Of a DNA stretch of 64,000 nt, positions 25,932-35,255 are shown one piece after another. The position numbers and the translations under genes are program-made. The stretch comes from Lachnospiraceae bacterium (GTDB lineage: Bacteria > Bacillota > Clostridia > Lachnospirales > Lachnospiraceae): assembly GCA_015057555.1 (NCBI GenBank), contig SVEC01000004.1:1-64000 (forward strand), given 5' to 3'. Position 1 is the first letter of the stretch; each line of letters opens with the position of its first letter. The notes under the pieces are model-generated. The model made no database searches and had not been told where the DNA came from. It was given only the letters and a program-made list of their open reading frames with translations.

Positions 25932-26997
25932 TCCTAAGTTTTACTGTAAATATACTTCCCTTACCAAGGGTACTTTCAACACTGATTTCTCCCTGTGTTA
26001 TATCCACCACTCGCTTAACTAAAGCAAGGCCTAAGCCGTTACCCTGCACAGAATGAGAAGTATCTCCCTGATAGAACTTCTCAAATATATGGGCACCCAC
26101 CTCTGGAGTCATGCCACAGCCAGTGTCCTGAATTTTAACTACTGCCTGACCTGCCTCTTCCTTAAGGCTTACTGTAATCCAACCACCTGGCTCTGTAAAT
26201 TTAAACGCGTTAGATAGCAGGTTATTCCACACTAAGCTAAGCAGCTCCTGATCTCCCTTAACCTTAACTTCATCCTGAATATCTGTCATTATTTGTATAT
26301 TATTTTGTTCCCACACATTCTCAAACTGTAGCAGGCACTCACACAGCTGCTCTCCCAAATCATACTCTGACACCTGTGGAAATATCTGCTGATTCTCCAA
26401 ACGATTAAGCTTAAGGATATTGGTCATCATGTCCGCCATACGTCTGGCACCATCAGTAACTCCCTTTGCATACTCCATGCGCTTTTCTTCAGAAAGTCCC
26501 GCTGCCTGTAGAAGTGTTCCATAATTTTGCATAACCGCAAGAGGGGTCTTCATCTCGTGGGACACATTTGCGATAAAATCAGTTCGAAGAGTTTCCACGC
26601 TTCCCAGCTCCTGAGCTAGCTTGTTGAAGCATTCGATAATTGCATCGAATTCATTGTACTGCCCCAGCTTTCCTATGGGACTTATCCTTACAGAAAAATC
26701 CCCCTGCATTATCTGCTCTGCGGCTTTAATGATTTTTCTTACAGGTACCTCTACTGTTGCTCTTCTTCTAGCTGCGTCTATGATAGTAAATATCAAACTA
26801 AGTAGTATTACATTTCCAAAAGTAAGCTTAGCCGCAACGGTAATATTTTCCGCTGTAAACTCTATACCTAAAGACCTTGACAATGTGGTTATAAACAAGG
26901 TCATACAACAGGTAATAACAAAGGCTACCATGAGAAAGAACACCAAATAATTGTTTATCAGCCTTAAAACAGACCTTACCTTACTTTCCTGCTTCAT
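25924..26997 (-). CDS. Sensor histidine kinase (OmpR-pair type)
   Basis: This 357-residue kinase has two N-terminal membrane helices with almost no outer loop (about 15-35 and 50-68), then a HAMP-like linker. The DHp domain carries VSHEMKTPLAVMQNYG (H near residue 145). The ATPase domain has NNLLSNAFKFT, DTGCGMTPEVG, EKFYQGDTSHSVQGNG and GLGLALVKRVV. The short outer loop is typical of intramembrane-sensing kinases that detect envelope stress, often through a partner; the adjacent polytopic protein could be that partner. It overlaps the response regulator by four bases (ATGA). Confidence 0.9.
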   Translation of the reverse strand: MKQESKVRSVLRLINNYLVFFLMVAFVITCCMTLFITTLSRSLGIEFTAENITVAAKLTFGNVILLSLIFTIIDAARRRATVEVPVRKIIKAAEQIMQGDFSVRISPIGKLGQYNEFDAIIECFNKLAQELGSVETLRTDFIANVSHEMKTPLAVMQNYGTLLQAAGLSEEKRMEYAKGVTDGARRMADMMTNILKLNRLENQQIFPQVSEYDLGEQLCECLLQFENVWEQNNIQIMTDIQDEVKVKGDQELLSLVWNNLLSNAFKFTEPGGWITVSLKEEAGQAVVKIQDTGCGMTPEVGAHIFEKFYQGDTSHSVQGNGLGLALVKRVVDITQGEISVESTLGKGSIFTVKLRSV

Positions 26998-27665
26998 CGT
27001 ACCACCACCTTGTAGCCTAAGCCGTGAACTGTCACTATCTCAAAATCCTCACATTTAGAAAGCTTCTGACGAAGCTTAGTCATATAAACATCAACAGCTC
27101 TAGGCGCAGTATCTGTATCTATATCCCAGAACTCGTCCATAAGCTGTGTTCTGGTAAAGGTCTTTTTAGGATAAGAAAGCAGCTTATAAAGTATGCTAAA
27201 CTCACGATTTGTAAGGTTTATTTCCTCATCATTTAGATAAGCTGTATGCTCATCTGCATCCATTACAAAGCTACCAACCTCCAGCTTCCTAGATGCAGCA
27301 ATCTTGGCACGTCTAAGAAGTGCACCTATACGAAGGAATAGCTCGTCCAGATCTATAGGCTTAACCATATAGTCATCCACACCGATTCTAAAGCCTCTCT
27401 GCTTCGATGCCATATCATCCCTGGCAGTCATAAATAGAATAGGAATCTCCTCATTAATCTCACGTACACTAGTTGCAAACTCAAAGCCATCCAGCCCTGG
27501 CATCATAATGTCAGACACAATCATATCGATTACATTATCGCAAAGCACATCATAGGCATCATTTGCATTGGTACAGCCTATGGCCTCATAGCCACTGTGA
27601 TTTAAGAAAGAGCAGACAGTTTTGTTAAGCTCCTTGTCGTCCTCTACTACTAATATTTTAAACAT
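26994..27665 (-). CDS. OmpR/PhoB-family response regulator
   Basis: The 223 residues comprise a receiver domain (acceptor D52 in IVSDIMMPGLDG, K in VDDYMVKPIDLDEL) and a C-terminal winged helix (NLTNREFSILYKLLSYP, VDVYMTKLRQKL, VHGLGYKVVV). It is first in a regulator-kinase-membrane protein-membrane protein operon that starts after a terminator. Targets unknown; its own operon and the paralogous small proteins on either side are the obvious candidates. Confidence 0.92.
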   Translation of the reverse strand: MFKILVVEDDKELNKTVCSFLNHSGYEAIGCTNANDAYDVLCDNVIDMIVSDIMMPGLDGFEFATSVREINEEIPILFMTARDDMASKQRGFRIGVDDYMVKPIDLDELFLRIGALLRRAKIAASRKLEVGSFVMDADEHTAYLNDEEINLTNREFSILYKLLSYPKKTFTRTQLMDEFWDIDTDTAPRAVDVYMTKLRQKLSKCEDFEIVTVHGLGYKVVVR

Positions 27666-27680
27666 GGGGTACCTCCGTAA

Positions 27681-27719
27681 AAAAAGATGTTACAACATTC
27701 TAGGAATATTATAACATCT
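27681..27719 (-). terminator. Terminator between small membrane protein gene and regulator operon
   Basis: Minus-strand AGATGTTA pairs with TAACATCT over a 19-base loop, followed by seven T residues. It separates the 27737-28102 gene from the regulator gene, perhaps incompletely. Confidence 0.6.
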
Positions 27720-27736
27720 AAATGTTAAAGTTTTGT

Positions 27737-28102
27737 TTACGAATTCATCAGCTTGTCACTTAATGCAATAATCTCCTCCGCATACTGCTTACGACGATTA
27801 CCAAGAATCTTCTTATATATTGGATAATTAGCTAATGCCATCACAAGTCCTACACAGCCGATTACTATGCCTGGAACAAGTCTATCCTCTATACCTATCT
27901 TTGAACCAATATCAGTCATCACAAGACTCATACCGCTTCCCATAACAAGGGCTGAAATAGTTCCGAATACATATCCAAATGTATTTGCCGGCTTCTTCAC
28001 CTTGGCATCTAGCTTTTTAAGCTCATCTAACTCTGTGTACTCCTTTTCTGTGTACTGTGTTCTAATCTTCTGTACTAAAAAATCCTGTTCATTTCTATCC
28101 AT
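27737..28102 (-). CDS. Small membrane protein, paralogue of the 152-residue protein at 24566
   Basis: This 121-residue protein has a charged N-terminal coil (about 1-40), two membrane helices (about 44-65 and 75-95) and a helical C-terminal tail. The first helix, LVMGSGMSLVMTDIGSKIGI, is almost identical to that of the paralogue, which lacks the first 30 residues' sequence in common. It lies 38 bases downstream of the 85-residue gene and upstream of the regulator operon. Confidence 0.65.
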   Translation of the reverse strand: MDRNEQDFLVQKIRTQYTEKEYTELDELKKLDAKVKKPANTFGYVFGTISALVMGSGMSLVMTDIGSKIGIEDRLVPGIVIGCVGLVMALANYPIYKKILGNRRKQYAEEIIALSDKLMNS

Positions 28103-28140
28103 GGTAGTTCTCTCCTTTTTCTATCTATTAGTTATTAAAA

Positions 28141-28398
28141 TTAATTATTTCCCTTAGCTGCATCGATTCTGGCCTGAGCCTCTGCCTTACGAGCATTAGC
28201 CTCAGCTATCTGCTTATCTCTCTGTGCCTGAAAAACCTCCTTGCGTCTGGCTGGGTCACCCATAGCCTTTGCTTCCTCCCACTGAGCCTTAGACTCAGCC
28301 TTAGCTGCTGCAAAGTTTGCCTTATCAACCTCATGCTGCGCCTTTGTGCTCTCCTTCATATCCTCAAATGCGTTCTTAAAAAATTCCTTTACTGACAT
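28141..28398 (-). CDS. Small charged helical protein
   Basis: The 85 residues are nearly all predicted helix and rich in Ala, Lys and Glu (KAQWEEAKAMGDPARRKEVF, then NARKAEAQARIDAAK). There is no signal or membrane segment. Small Ala/Glu-rich proteins of this type recur in Lachnospiraceae without known function. It probably heads the transcript that includes the 121-residue membrane protein. Confidence 0.6.
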   Translation of the reverse strand: MSVKEFFKNAFEDMKESTKAQHEVDKANFAAAKAESKAQWEEAKAMGDPARRKEVFQAQRDKQIAEANARKAEAQARIDAAKGNN

Positions 28399-28504
28399 CT
28401 CTTTTTCTCCTTTTTTGTTTTATTGATTTAGCTTATGTGCCTATAATATCCACCTGGTGTTTTCAAATGTTTTCTAAAATGTTTAAGTTTTGTTAAAATT
28501 AAAA

Positions 28505-28539
28505 AAGACTACACTTCACAATCAATGAAGTGTAGTCTT
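28505..28539 (-). terminator. Intrinsic terminator of the 42-residue protein gene
   Basis: AAGACTACACTTCA and TGAAGTGTAGTCTT form a perfect 14-bp stem, followed on the minus strand by TTTTTTA. Confidence 0.88.
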
Positions 28540-28555
28540 AAAATATCTACAAACT

Positions 28556-28684
28556 TTATTCCTCTGAATCATCATCCTTCAAATTCTTAAAGGCTGATAC
28601 AGATGTTACTGTTGCAATAGATGCAACCAAAGCTGTTATTATAGCTATACCAACTATACCACCAAAAATAATTATAAATTCCAT
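28556..28684 (-). CDS. 42-residue single-span membrane peptide
   Basis: An ATG at 28684-28682, preceded by GAGAGGTAAAGGG, opens a frame reading MEFIIIFGGIVGIAIITALV, then a second hydrophobic stretch, and ending FKNLKDDDSEE at 28556. The strong terminator 16 bases after the stop supports a real small gene. It may be a membrane microprotein or a type I toxin-like peptide; no antisense RNA is evident. Confidence 0.5.
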   Translation of the reverse strand: MEFIIIFGGIVGIAIITALVASIATVTSVSAFKNLKDDDSEE

Positions 28685-28793
28685 AACCCTTTACCTCTCT
28701 ACTATATAGTATCTCCTATCGAAGCTATTTCTTTATTTACTAAATTATAGTATATCACTTTTTATTCAATTAGAGAAGATGCTTTTGAAATCT

Positions 28794-30131
28794 TTACTCT
28801 TTTACCTTTATATAGTTTTCAGGTTTTCCAGTATAATATGCTGTAGCAAGAATTATAGTCATCAGCACCCAGCTTATAGGCTCTGTAAATGCCACACCCT
28901 TATATGCGAGAACTGGTACCAAAAACATTGCCGAAAATATCTTAACTAACATCTCTGTAACGCTAGATATAAGGGGCACAATCCTTCTTCCCATTCCCTG
29001 CAGGGTACATCTAAATACAAAGAGTGGCCCTAGGGCGTAGAAGAAAAGTACACTGATTCTTGCATACATTACTGAGGCATTCACAATATTAGGATCCGTA
29101 GTGCTGGTGACCCACTGAAATACCGGTCTTGCAAACGAATACACCAACACTATAAGCACTGTTGAAATTACAGTTACTATAACATTTGCGTGACGTACTC
29201 CCTGACGAACTCTCTCAGGCTTACCTGCACCCATATTCTGACTGACAAAGGTGGTCATAGCTATACCAAAGGTATAGACAGTAACACTCATGATATCGAA
29301 CACTCTTCTGGATGCTGTATGGGCAGTCATTATGCTGGTTCCCAAATCATTGATAGCACTCTGAAGCACAACTGTTCCCAGATGAACTATGCAGCCCATA
29401 AGACCCATAGACAATCCTGTGGTTATAAGATTAAAGTACATTCCATGGTATGGAATTAAGTCCTTTCTCTTAGGAAGTATCTCCTTATATTTTATAATCA
29501 GGTATCCTGCGCACAAAAATGCAGATATGGATTGAGCGATAATTGTTGCATAAGCAGCACCCTTAATACCCTGGTCCCAAACCTTAACAAATAGAAGATC
29601 AAGACCAATATTTGCCACCACTGCAATCATAAGACAATATAGGGAAACCTTGCTGTTTCCCACCGCTCTTAAGATATTTGAACTGCAGTTATATATGGCT
29701 GTAAGTATAATTCCCATAAGGATTATATTTACATAATCAAGGGCATCCTGCCTAATTTCTATAGGTGTTCCAAGAGCTATAAGTATATCCTCTATAAATA
29801 ATAAGGAAAGAACTGTCATAACAACTGCCACACCAAAGGTAAGAAGCATGGTTCCAGCTACATTCTTTCTAAGTCGCTCCATATCCTTGGCACCAAAGCT
29901 ATTTGCTATAGGTATGGCAAAGCCCTGGGTAAGTCCATTGATAAAGCCTATGATTAGGTTAGACACTACCACAGTTGCTCCTATAGCCGCCAGTGCATCC
30001 GGGCCCACGTACTCAGATACAATTTTTGAATCAACTAAGCTATATAATTGTTGTAATATGTACCCCAGCATCATAGGGATGGTGAACATTATAATTACCT
30101 TGGCTGGGTAACCATAGGTTAAATCTTTCAT
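28794..30131 (-). CDS. MATE-family multidrug/cation antiporter
   Basis: This 445-residue transporter has twelve membrane helices in two six-helix halves. The N-terminal TIPMMLGYILQQLYSLVDSK and FINGLTQGFAIPIANSFGA segments and the second-half FVSQNMGAGKPERVRQGVRH match the DinF/NorM-like prokaryotic branch. It would exchange Na+ or H+ for organic cations or other small molecules at the cell membrane. It stands alone, with no regulator beside it, so the substrate is open. Confidence 0.92.
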   Translation of the reverse strand: MKDLTYGYPAKVIIMFTIPMMLGYILQQLYSLVDSKIVSEYVGPDALAAIGATVVVSNLIIGFINGLTQGFAIPIANSFGAKDMERLRKNVAGTMLLTFGVAVVMTVLSLLFIEDILIALGTPIEIRQDALDYVNIILMGIILTAIYNCSSNILRAVGNSKVSLYCLMIAVVANIGLDLLFVKVWDQGIKGAAYATIIAQSISAFLCAGYLIIKYKEILPKRKDLIPYHGMYFNLITTGLSMGLMGCIVHLGTVVLQSAINDLGTSIMTAHTASRRVFDIMSVTVYTFGIAMTTFVSQNMGAGKPERVRQGVRHANVIVTVISTVLIVLVYSFARPVFQWVTSTTDPNIVNASVMYARISVLFFYALGPLFVFRCTLQGMGRRIVPLISSVTEMLVKIFSAMFLVPVLAYKGVAFTEPISWVLMTIILATAYYTGKPENYIKVKE

Positions 30132-30270
30132 TTTTTACTCCTTATATGGTATAAATCCGTCACATAAACATCTCAATTATGGCTTACATTCTATAACATT
30201 TGATAGTTCTTTGCTAGATGAAAAATCTAACATATTTTAGGAATTAATTTGAATATTTTGGATAGTTTGA

Positions 30271-30310
30271 ACAAGAAAAACATCCCGCCCACGCAAGCGA
30301 GATGTTTTTC
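30271..30310. terminator. Intrinsic terminator after the kinase gene
   Basis: AAAAACATC and GATGTTTTT, with internal GC/GC pairing, form a roughly symmetric hairpin with T-runs on both strands. It ends the maf-to-kinase operon on the minus strand. Confidence 0.7.
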
Positions 30311-30324
30311 TATATATCCGCAAT

Positions 30325-31413
30325 CTATATTATATTCAACAAATCCGGCAATATCATCATTATCATCCAGAATCCAAAAATTGCAATTCCAGCAATAATA
30401 TGACCTATAAGCTTCTTCACCACACTTTTACCTGTCATCCAGGAGTACTTATCTCTTACTCCAAGATAATTTGTAAACCAAGATATATAGGTCGCCATCA
30501 TTCCAAAGCCACAGGCTCTTCCATAAAATCCGAGAATTCCATCATAATCAAAGTCCATATAGCAGGTTACAACAAACATAAATAAATATGCAATTATAGC
30601 GATGAAACTCTTCCAAAGTTTCTTGGTTCTAAAGCCAGGCAGAGTATACTTATTCTTTTTCATCTCTGTTCTAGGAGCACGCTTATTTATAAGTCTTCCT
30701 AAATCAGTTATCATCTGACGGTCTGTTTTGTATGTCACTGGACCATTTTTAGCTATAACCTTAAGCTCCTGCCAAAGCGCACCATCAATCTCGGTTATAC
30801 TTTTAAGAACCAAGGTGTCCATACAGCCTCGAAGAGTCTGGCAGATTCTCTTAATATCCTCGCTGATATCCACCTTAAATAAATTCTTATTAGCTCTGTT
30901 AAAATCCACCAAATAAACCTTCTGCTCCTTGGTATTACCTCTTAGAGCCTCCATATTCACCAATATGTTCCTAGATGAAATGTCGCCGTGGCTTATAGGA
31001 TTTTTACCCTTGTGAAGTCTCTCAAGTATTATGCAGACCTCCCTAAATATTGCGATAAGCTCCTCAGCTGTTACTGCCTGAGACTCCATCACGCTATGTA
31101 AGGTTGGACAATTAATAAACTCCTCTATGGTGTACAGCTTATTTCCATCATCAGTAATTGTAAGTAGCTTAGGAACTCCTGGAAGCTTTTTCTCGTTGAT
31201 TTCCTCGTATCTAAGTAGCTCCTGGTACACTGCCTTATCTGTATTTAATAGCTCCTTTTTAATGTAGAGCTTACCGTCTCTAGTATCCTTTACATAGCTT
31301 ACTGTAGTGGCTAAATCTCCCTCATTCTCTGGAATTTCTGATATCTCCTCATAGAAGGATAACTCCAAATCCTCTATGCTATTTAATTGTTTAAATGTCT
31401 TGTATCTAACCAT
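30325..31413 (-). CDS. Membrane-bound eukaryotic-like protein kinase
   Basis: The 362-residue protein has an N-terminal kinase-like fold. KLYIKKELL near residue 50 carries the presumed ATP-binding lysine, HGDISSRNILVNM the catalytic loop (D replacing the HRD arrangement by HGD, with N at the metal position) and VYLVDFNRA the DFN form of DFG. HGD/DFN suggests an atypical kinase or a small-molecule/lipopolysaccharide-kinase relative. Three membrane helices occupy the C-terminal 100 residues. It is last in a tight operon with maf, an AAA+ ATPase and a PLP enzyme; the target is unknown. Confidence 0.8.
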   Translation of the reverse strand: MVRYKTFKQLNSIEDLELSFYEEISEIPENEGDLATTVSYVKDTRDGKLYIKKELLNTDKAVYQELLRYEEINEKKLPGVPKLLTITDDGNKLYTIEEFINCPTLHSVMESQAVTAEELIAIFREVCIILERLHKGKNPISHGDISSRNILVNMEALRGNTKEQKVYLVDFNRANKNLFKVDISEDIKRICQTLRGCMDTLVLKSITEIDGALWQELKVIAKNGPVTYKTDRQMITDLGRLINKRAPRTEMKKNKYTLPGFRTKKLWKSFIAIIAYLFMFVVTCYMDFDYDGILGFYGRACGFGMMATYISWFTNYLGVRDKYSWMTGKSVVKKLIGHIIAGIAIFGFWMIMMILPDLLNII

Positions 31414-31423
31414 TTTCCTTACC

Positions 31424-32779
31424 TTACAATCCTACTATTCTCTTACCGGAAGCCTTAAGCTCCATTATCTTATCCACTGCTTCCTTAGATATCTCCTCTC
31501 CTGCTGCCACTATGTAGCTTCCTGGTGGGTACACATAGATGTTATCTATTGCCACCTTTCCCACTAATTCATACAGTTGTTCTTCCGAAAATGTAGCCTC
31601 AACTGATTCCCACTTATCTAACTCCTCATCCAACAGCTTTATAGTTCTTTCAAGGTGTGCAAAGTCCTCTGGCTCATCCACATATGTAGATATAAGCACC
31701 ACATAATTCACACCACTCATCTCTATCTCTATATTACCTAACTCTCTAAGCCTTTCAGCCAACATCTCTCCTGACCAATTGCCATAAAGCACTATTCTAG
31801 TTTCATCACAGTTTGTTTTTTCTAAAAGCTTAATGTTCTTAAGCTTACTTATATTTTCTCTATAGGTCCTTAATATGTTCAAATATTCTTCATATCCATC
31901 CCTCTGCTTTATCTCCCAGGAGCCTACCACCGCCTCCTCCATAGAGCAAAGCATAGGATAGGAAGGTGATGAGCTCATAAATATCGATAAATATTTTCTA
32001 ATTCCTGTTTCAAACCTTTCATCATTTATATGAAGCACTGCGGTCTGGGTAAGCGCCGGCAAGGTCTTGTGCAAACTTTGCACCACTATGTCAGCTCCAA
32101 GTGATACCGCCGATAATGGTAGCTGAAAAATACCATCTATGAATGATAAATGTGCTCCATGAGCCTCATCCACTATAAACGGTATACCACGAGGCTTAAG
32201 CACCTTTCTGATTCCTGACACATCTGACACCACGCCCTCGTAGGTTGGGCTGGTTATAACCACAGCACATACATTCTGGTGTTGCTCCACCAATGCTTTT
32301 ATCTGATGAGCTTTAATCCCACTGTATATGTTGGATATGTAGCCTTCCTCTAGCTCCATATATTCAGGCTCCACATATATAGGCTCTAAGCCAAATAGCT
32401 TAACTCCATTGTATACTGACTTGTGACAATTTCTAGCTATTATGATTTTATTTTTACCTGCCTCTTTCCCATACTCGGCTACCGCACCTATTGCAGAGAG
32501 AATTCCTCCAGTGGAACCATTTACCATATAAAAGCTTGCGTATGAATCATAGATACGTGCTAGTTGCTGCTGAGATTTTAATATCATCTCCTCTGGATGG
32601 TGTAAATCATCTGTATCGGAAACCTCAGTTACATCACAAGACAAAAAGGCTGCCACATCTAAGCCAGCCTTCTCATCTAATTCTTTTATAAAATTCTTTC
32701 TCTTATGCCCCGGCATATGCCAAGGCTTACGGTCCATTGATAAATATTCTGCCAGACCCTCACAAATATATTTTTTCAT
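31424..32779 (-). CDS. Orn/Lys/Arg decarboxylase-family PLP enzyme
   Basis: The 451-residue fold type I PLP enzyme starts with RKPWHMPGHKRK, the family's N-terminal signature. VNGSTGGILSAIGAV, FIVDEAHGAHL and VQSLHKTLPALTQTAVLH (Schiff-base lysine near residue 230) are the core motifs. It matches the short Bacillota branch (YaaO/SpeA-like), likely decarboxylating arginine, lysine or ornithine for polyamine synthesis. The start codon overlaps the upstream AAA+ gene's stop by one base, and the kinase follows after 10 bases. The amino-acid specificity cannot be read. Confidence 0.88.
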   Translation of the reverse strand: MKKYICEGLAEYLSMDRKPWHMPGHKRKNFIKELDEKAGLDVAAFLSCDVTEVSDTDDLHHPEEMILKSQQQLARIYDSYASFYMVNGSTGGILSAIGAVAEYGKEAGKNKIIIARNCHKSVYNGVKLFGLEPIYVEPEYMELEEGYISNIYSGIKAHQIKALVEQHQNVCAVVITSPTYEGVVSDVSGIRKVLKPRGIPFIVDEAHGAHLSFIDGIFQLPLSAVSLGADIVVQSLHKTLPALTQTAVLHINDERFETGIRKYLSIFMSSSPSYPMLCSMEEAVVGSWEIKQRDGYEEYLNILRTYRENISKLKNIKLLEKTNCDETRIVLYGNWSGEMLAERLRELGNIEIEMSGVNYVVLISTYVDEPEDFAHLERTIKLLDEELDKWESVEATFSEEQLYELVGKVAIDNIYVYPPGSYIVAAGEEISKEAVDKIMELKASGKRIVGL

Positions 32780-34491
32780 TATGAAAGCACCAAATTCGCT
32801 ACATCTTCTATAGTTATGGTTGTAAGTGCATCTAAATCAAGACTTGGGCTTGTGACAAGTCTGTTAGCCTGATTGCTAATAGCATTATCCAAGTAATTTC
32901 TCACTGAACGGGCGTTACCAAAATTCTTCGGTGGCACTGCAAGAAACTGTTTAAACTTAGCTCTTATGTACTCTAAGGTCTCTGGCTCAATAGTGTAATC
33001 CAGCTTCTTAGCTCGGTTAGACATAATCTCTATTAAGTCATCTGCACTGTAATTAGGGAACTCTATGGTTCTGTTAAATCTTGAACGAAGACCAGGGTTA
33101 GCATCAAGGAAATCCTGCATCTCATTGTGATAGCCTGCAGCTATAACAATAAGGTCGTCACGGTTATCCTCCATAGCCTTATTTAAGATATCTATGGCCT
33201 CCTGACCAAAGTCACCCTCCTGCTTACCTGAGGAAAGAGCATAGGCCTCATCTATAAATAGGATTCCTCCCTTTGCCTTCTCGATAACCTCTGTAACCTT
33301 CTCTGCAGTCTGTCCCATATATCCTGCTACGAGACCAGATCTGTCAACCTCAACCAAGTGACCTTTGGATAGTATTCCCAGTCCATGATATATCTGTGAC
33401 AATATTCTGGCTACAGTAGTCTTACCGGTTCCCGGATTACCAAGAAATACAAGGTGATTATTTGTAGGTGGAACCTGAAGTCCCTTAGCCTTACGTATCT
33501 GACAAATCTTAAGAAGATTAACCAGATTATTAACCTCTCGCTTAACACTTTCCATACCAGTCAAATCATTAAGCTGTTGCATTAATTTATCCAGACTTTC
33601 CTCGTCTGATAATACATCGGATTTGCTAGGCTCTGCTACCTCATCCACCCCATTTGTCACACGAGCCTTGTTATCCTCCTTCATAGTCTTCTCATATCTC
33701 TTATCATCCTCTGTGGAGAATTTAAAGTTATCGTGAGTGGAAATATCTCTGGATACATTTTCACTGTTGCTTACCACTCTGTCAGTGCTCATCTCATCAT
33801 TATCCTGTCTTAAGGAATAACGTGCACTTCTACCTGTGTTAAGCACTCTGTCATCTCCGCCGTTATATAAATCCTCCGCATCAAAGGATACATAATCAGG
33901 CTTTTCCTGCTGAGTAATTTTACTTCCTGGCTTAAAGGCTATAGTAGGCTTAAACTCCTTCATCTTGCCCTGATACTCATCTATATAATCTGCCAGCATC
34001 ATAGTGTATGAGGAAAGAGCCTCGATTTCACCTTGACTTATGTCCTTATTACAGGCGATAAAATCATTGCCTATATAATTAAATGTAGTTACATAAAGGT
34101 CCACCAAATCATAGTATGAATTACTAATCTCTCCTGTCTCCGGACCAATATTAGACCTAACAAAGGGCTCCAGTGAAAGTGGTGGTCTGTCAAGAAAGCT
34201 TATCTCCTTAAGATTCCATCTATCTGCATAATCAGAAACAACATCCGGATACATCTGAAGACCCATTAGCTCATTTAAATACCTTATTTCCTCCTTACTT
34301 AAGCCTCCATCTGCATATGCAAGATAGATAAGAAAGTTCTTCATATCTATGCGAAATGCTTCTCCTAAAGATACCTTTCCATCCGACTTAATGTACTCAT
34401 GTAAGCCTATACTTTCTGCTCGTTTTATACAAAGGTTAAGCAAGTTCTTGCTTTGTTCCTTAACCTTAACTGCGTTAAAACCCCATTCCAT
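32779..34491 (-). CDS. CbxX/SpoVK-type AAA+ ATPase with N-terminal TerB-like domain
   Basis: The 570-residue protein has an N-terminal helical region (about 30-180) with FLIYLAYADGGLSKEEIRYL, resembling TerB/DjlA-like acidic metal-binding domains, and a disordered charged linker (about 190-310). The C-terminal AAA+ domain has Walker A GNPGTGKTTVARI near residue 350, Walker B GILFIDEAYALSS, and the GLRSRFNRTIEFPNY arginine-finger segment. CbxX/CfqX ATPases remodel protein complexes. It lies 5 bases after maf. Linkage to a kinase and a PLP enzyme suggests a stress or remodelling module; that is inference. Confidence 0.85.
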   Translation of the reverse strand: MEWGFNAVKVKEQSKNLLNLCIKRAESIGLHEYIKSDGKVSLGEAFRIDMKNFLIYLAYADGGLSKEEIRYLNELMGLQMYPDVVSDYADRWNLKEISFLDRPPLSLEPFVRSNIGPETGEISNSYYDLVDLYVTTFNYIGNDFIACNKDISQGEIEALSSYTMMLADYIDEYQGKMKEFKPTIAFKPGSKITQQEKPDYVSFDAEDLYNGGDDRVLNTGRSARYSLRQDNDEMSTDRVVSNSENVSRDISTHDNFKFSTEDDKRYEKTMKEDNKARVTNGVDEVAEPSKSDVLSDEESLDKLMQQLNDLTGMESVKREVNNLVNLLKICQIRKAKGLQVPPTNNHLVFLGNPGTGKTTVARILSQIYHGLGILSKGHLVEVDRSGLVAGYMGQTAEKVTEVIEKAKGGILFIDEAYALSSGKQEGDFGQEAIDILNKAMEDNRDDLIVIAAGYHNEMQDFLDANPGLRSRFNRTIEFPNYSADDLIEIMSNRAKKLDYTIEPETLEYIRAKFKQFLAVPPKNFGNARSVRNYLDNAISNQANRLVTSPSLDLDALTTITIEDVANLVLS

Positions 34492-34496
34492 AGTGT

Positions 34497-35108
34497 CTAC
34501 CCCTCATCTAATATCTTCTTTAACTCCTGATACAATCTTGCTACAGGAAGACCAACCACATTGTTGTAGTCACCCTTAAGCTCCTTAACAAATTTAGCTC
34601 CTACCGTAGCTTGAATTCCGTAGGCTCCGGCTTTGTCAGCCCATTCATCACCTGCATCAAGATACTGATTAATTTCTTCATCTGTAATATCATAAAATGT
34701 AACATCCGTGCATTCGTGGAAGGTGTGGATGTGAGGTTTCTTATCCTCACTCATGGTCAATACCGTTACTCCTGTGTATACCTGATGTGTCTTCCCAGAA
34801 AGCAGCTTCATCATCTCATAGGCATCTGCTCTGTCCACAGGCTTTCCAAGAATTCTATCCTCTATAGCAACGATAGTGTCTGCACCAACAACCAGAAAAT
34901 TTCTGGCCTCTACTTCTCCATACTTTTCAATTAATTTATGATACACATCCTCCGCCTTCTGACTAGATAAGCTCTCTGCAATATCTCTAGGCTTTGTGTG
35001 GGTAATCTTCTCCTCCACATCAGATGTAATTATCTGAAATTCAATACCCGCCTGAGCAAGGAGCTCCTTACGTCTTGGGGACTGGGATGCTAAAATGATT
35101 TTCTTCAT
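34497..35108 (-). CDS. maf: Maf nucleoside-triphosphate pyrophosphatase
   Basis: This 203-residue Maf-like enzyme hydrolyses non-canonical or excess NTPs (such as dTTP/UTP or modified forms) to NMPs. It carries LASQSPRRKELLAQAG at the N-terminus, the conserved SxKAEDV and VVGADTIVAIEDRILGKP motifs, and GAYGIQATVGAKFVKELKGD near the C-terminus. In Bacillus subtilis Maf affects septum formation. It is the first gene of a four-gene operon; its start follows a weak RBS (TAATTATGAAG). Confidence 0.93.
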   Translation of the reverse strand: MKKIILASQSPRRKELLAQAGIEFQIITSDVEEKITHTKPRDIAESLSSQKAEDVYHKLIEKYGEVEARNFLVVGADTIVAIEDRILGKPVDRADAYEMMKLLSGKTHQVYTGVTVLTMSEDKKPHIHTFHECTDVTFYDITDEEINQYLDAGDEWADKAGAYGIQATVGAKFVKELKGDYNNVVGLPVARLYQELKKILDEG

Positions 35109-35255
35109 AATTACCTCGCGGTTGATTTTTGTAATGAGTCAGTATAGCACCTAACTCACCATTTTAATTATAACAATATTAGTAAATATCTACAATTATA
35201 TTTTTTACATTAATAAGTCTTAAATTAATAGGTTTTTTCACATAATAAAAGAAAA

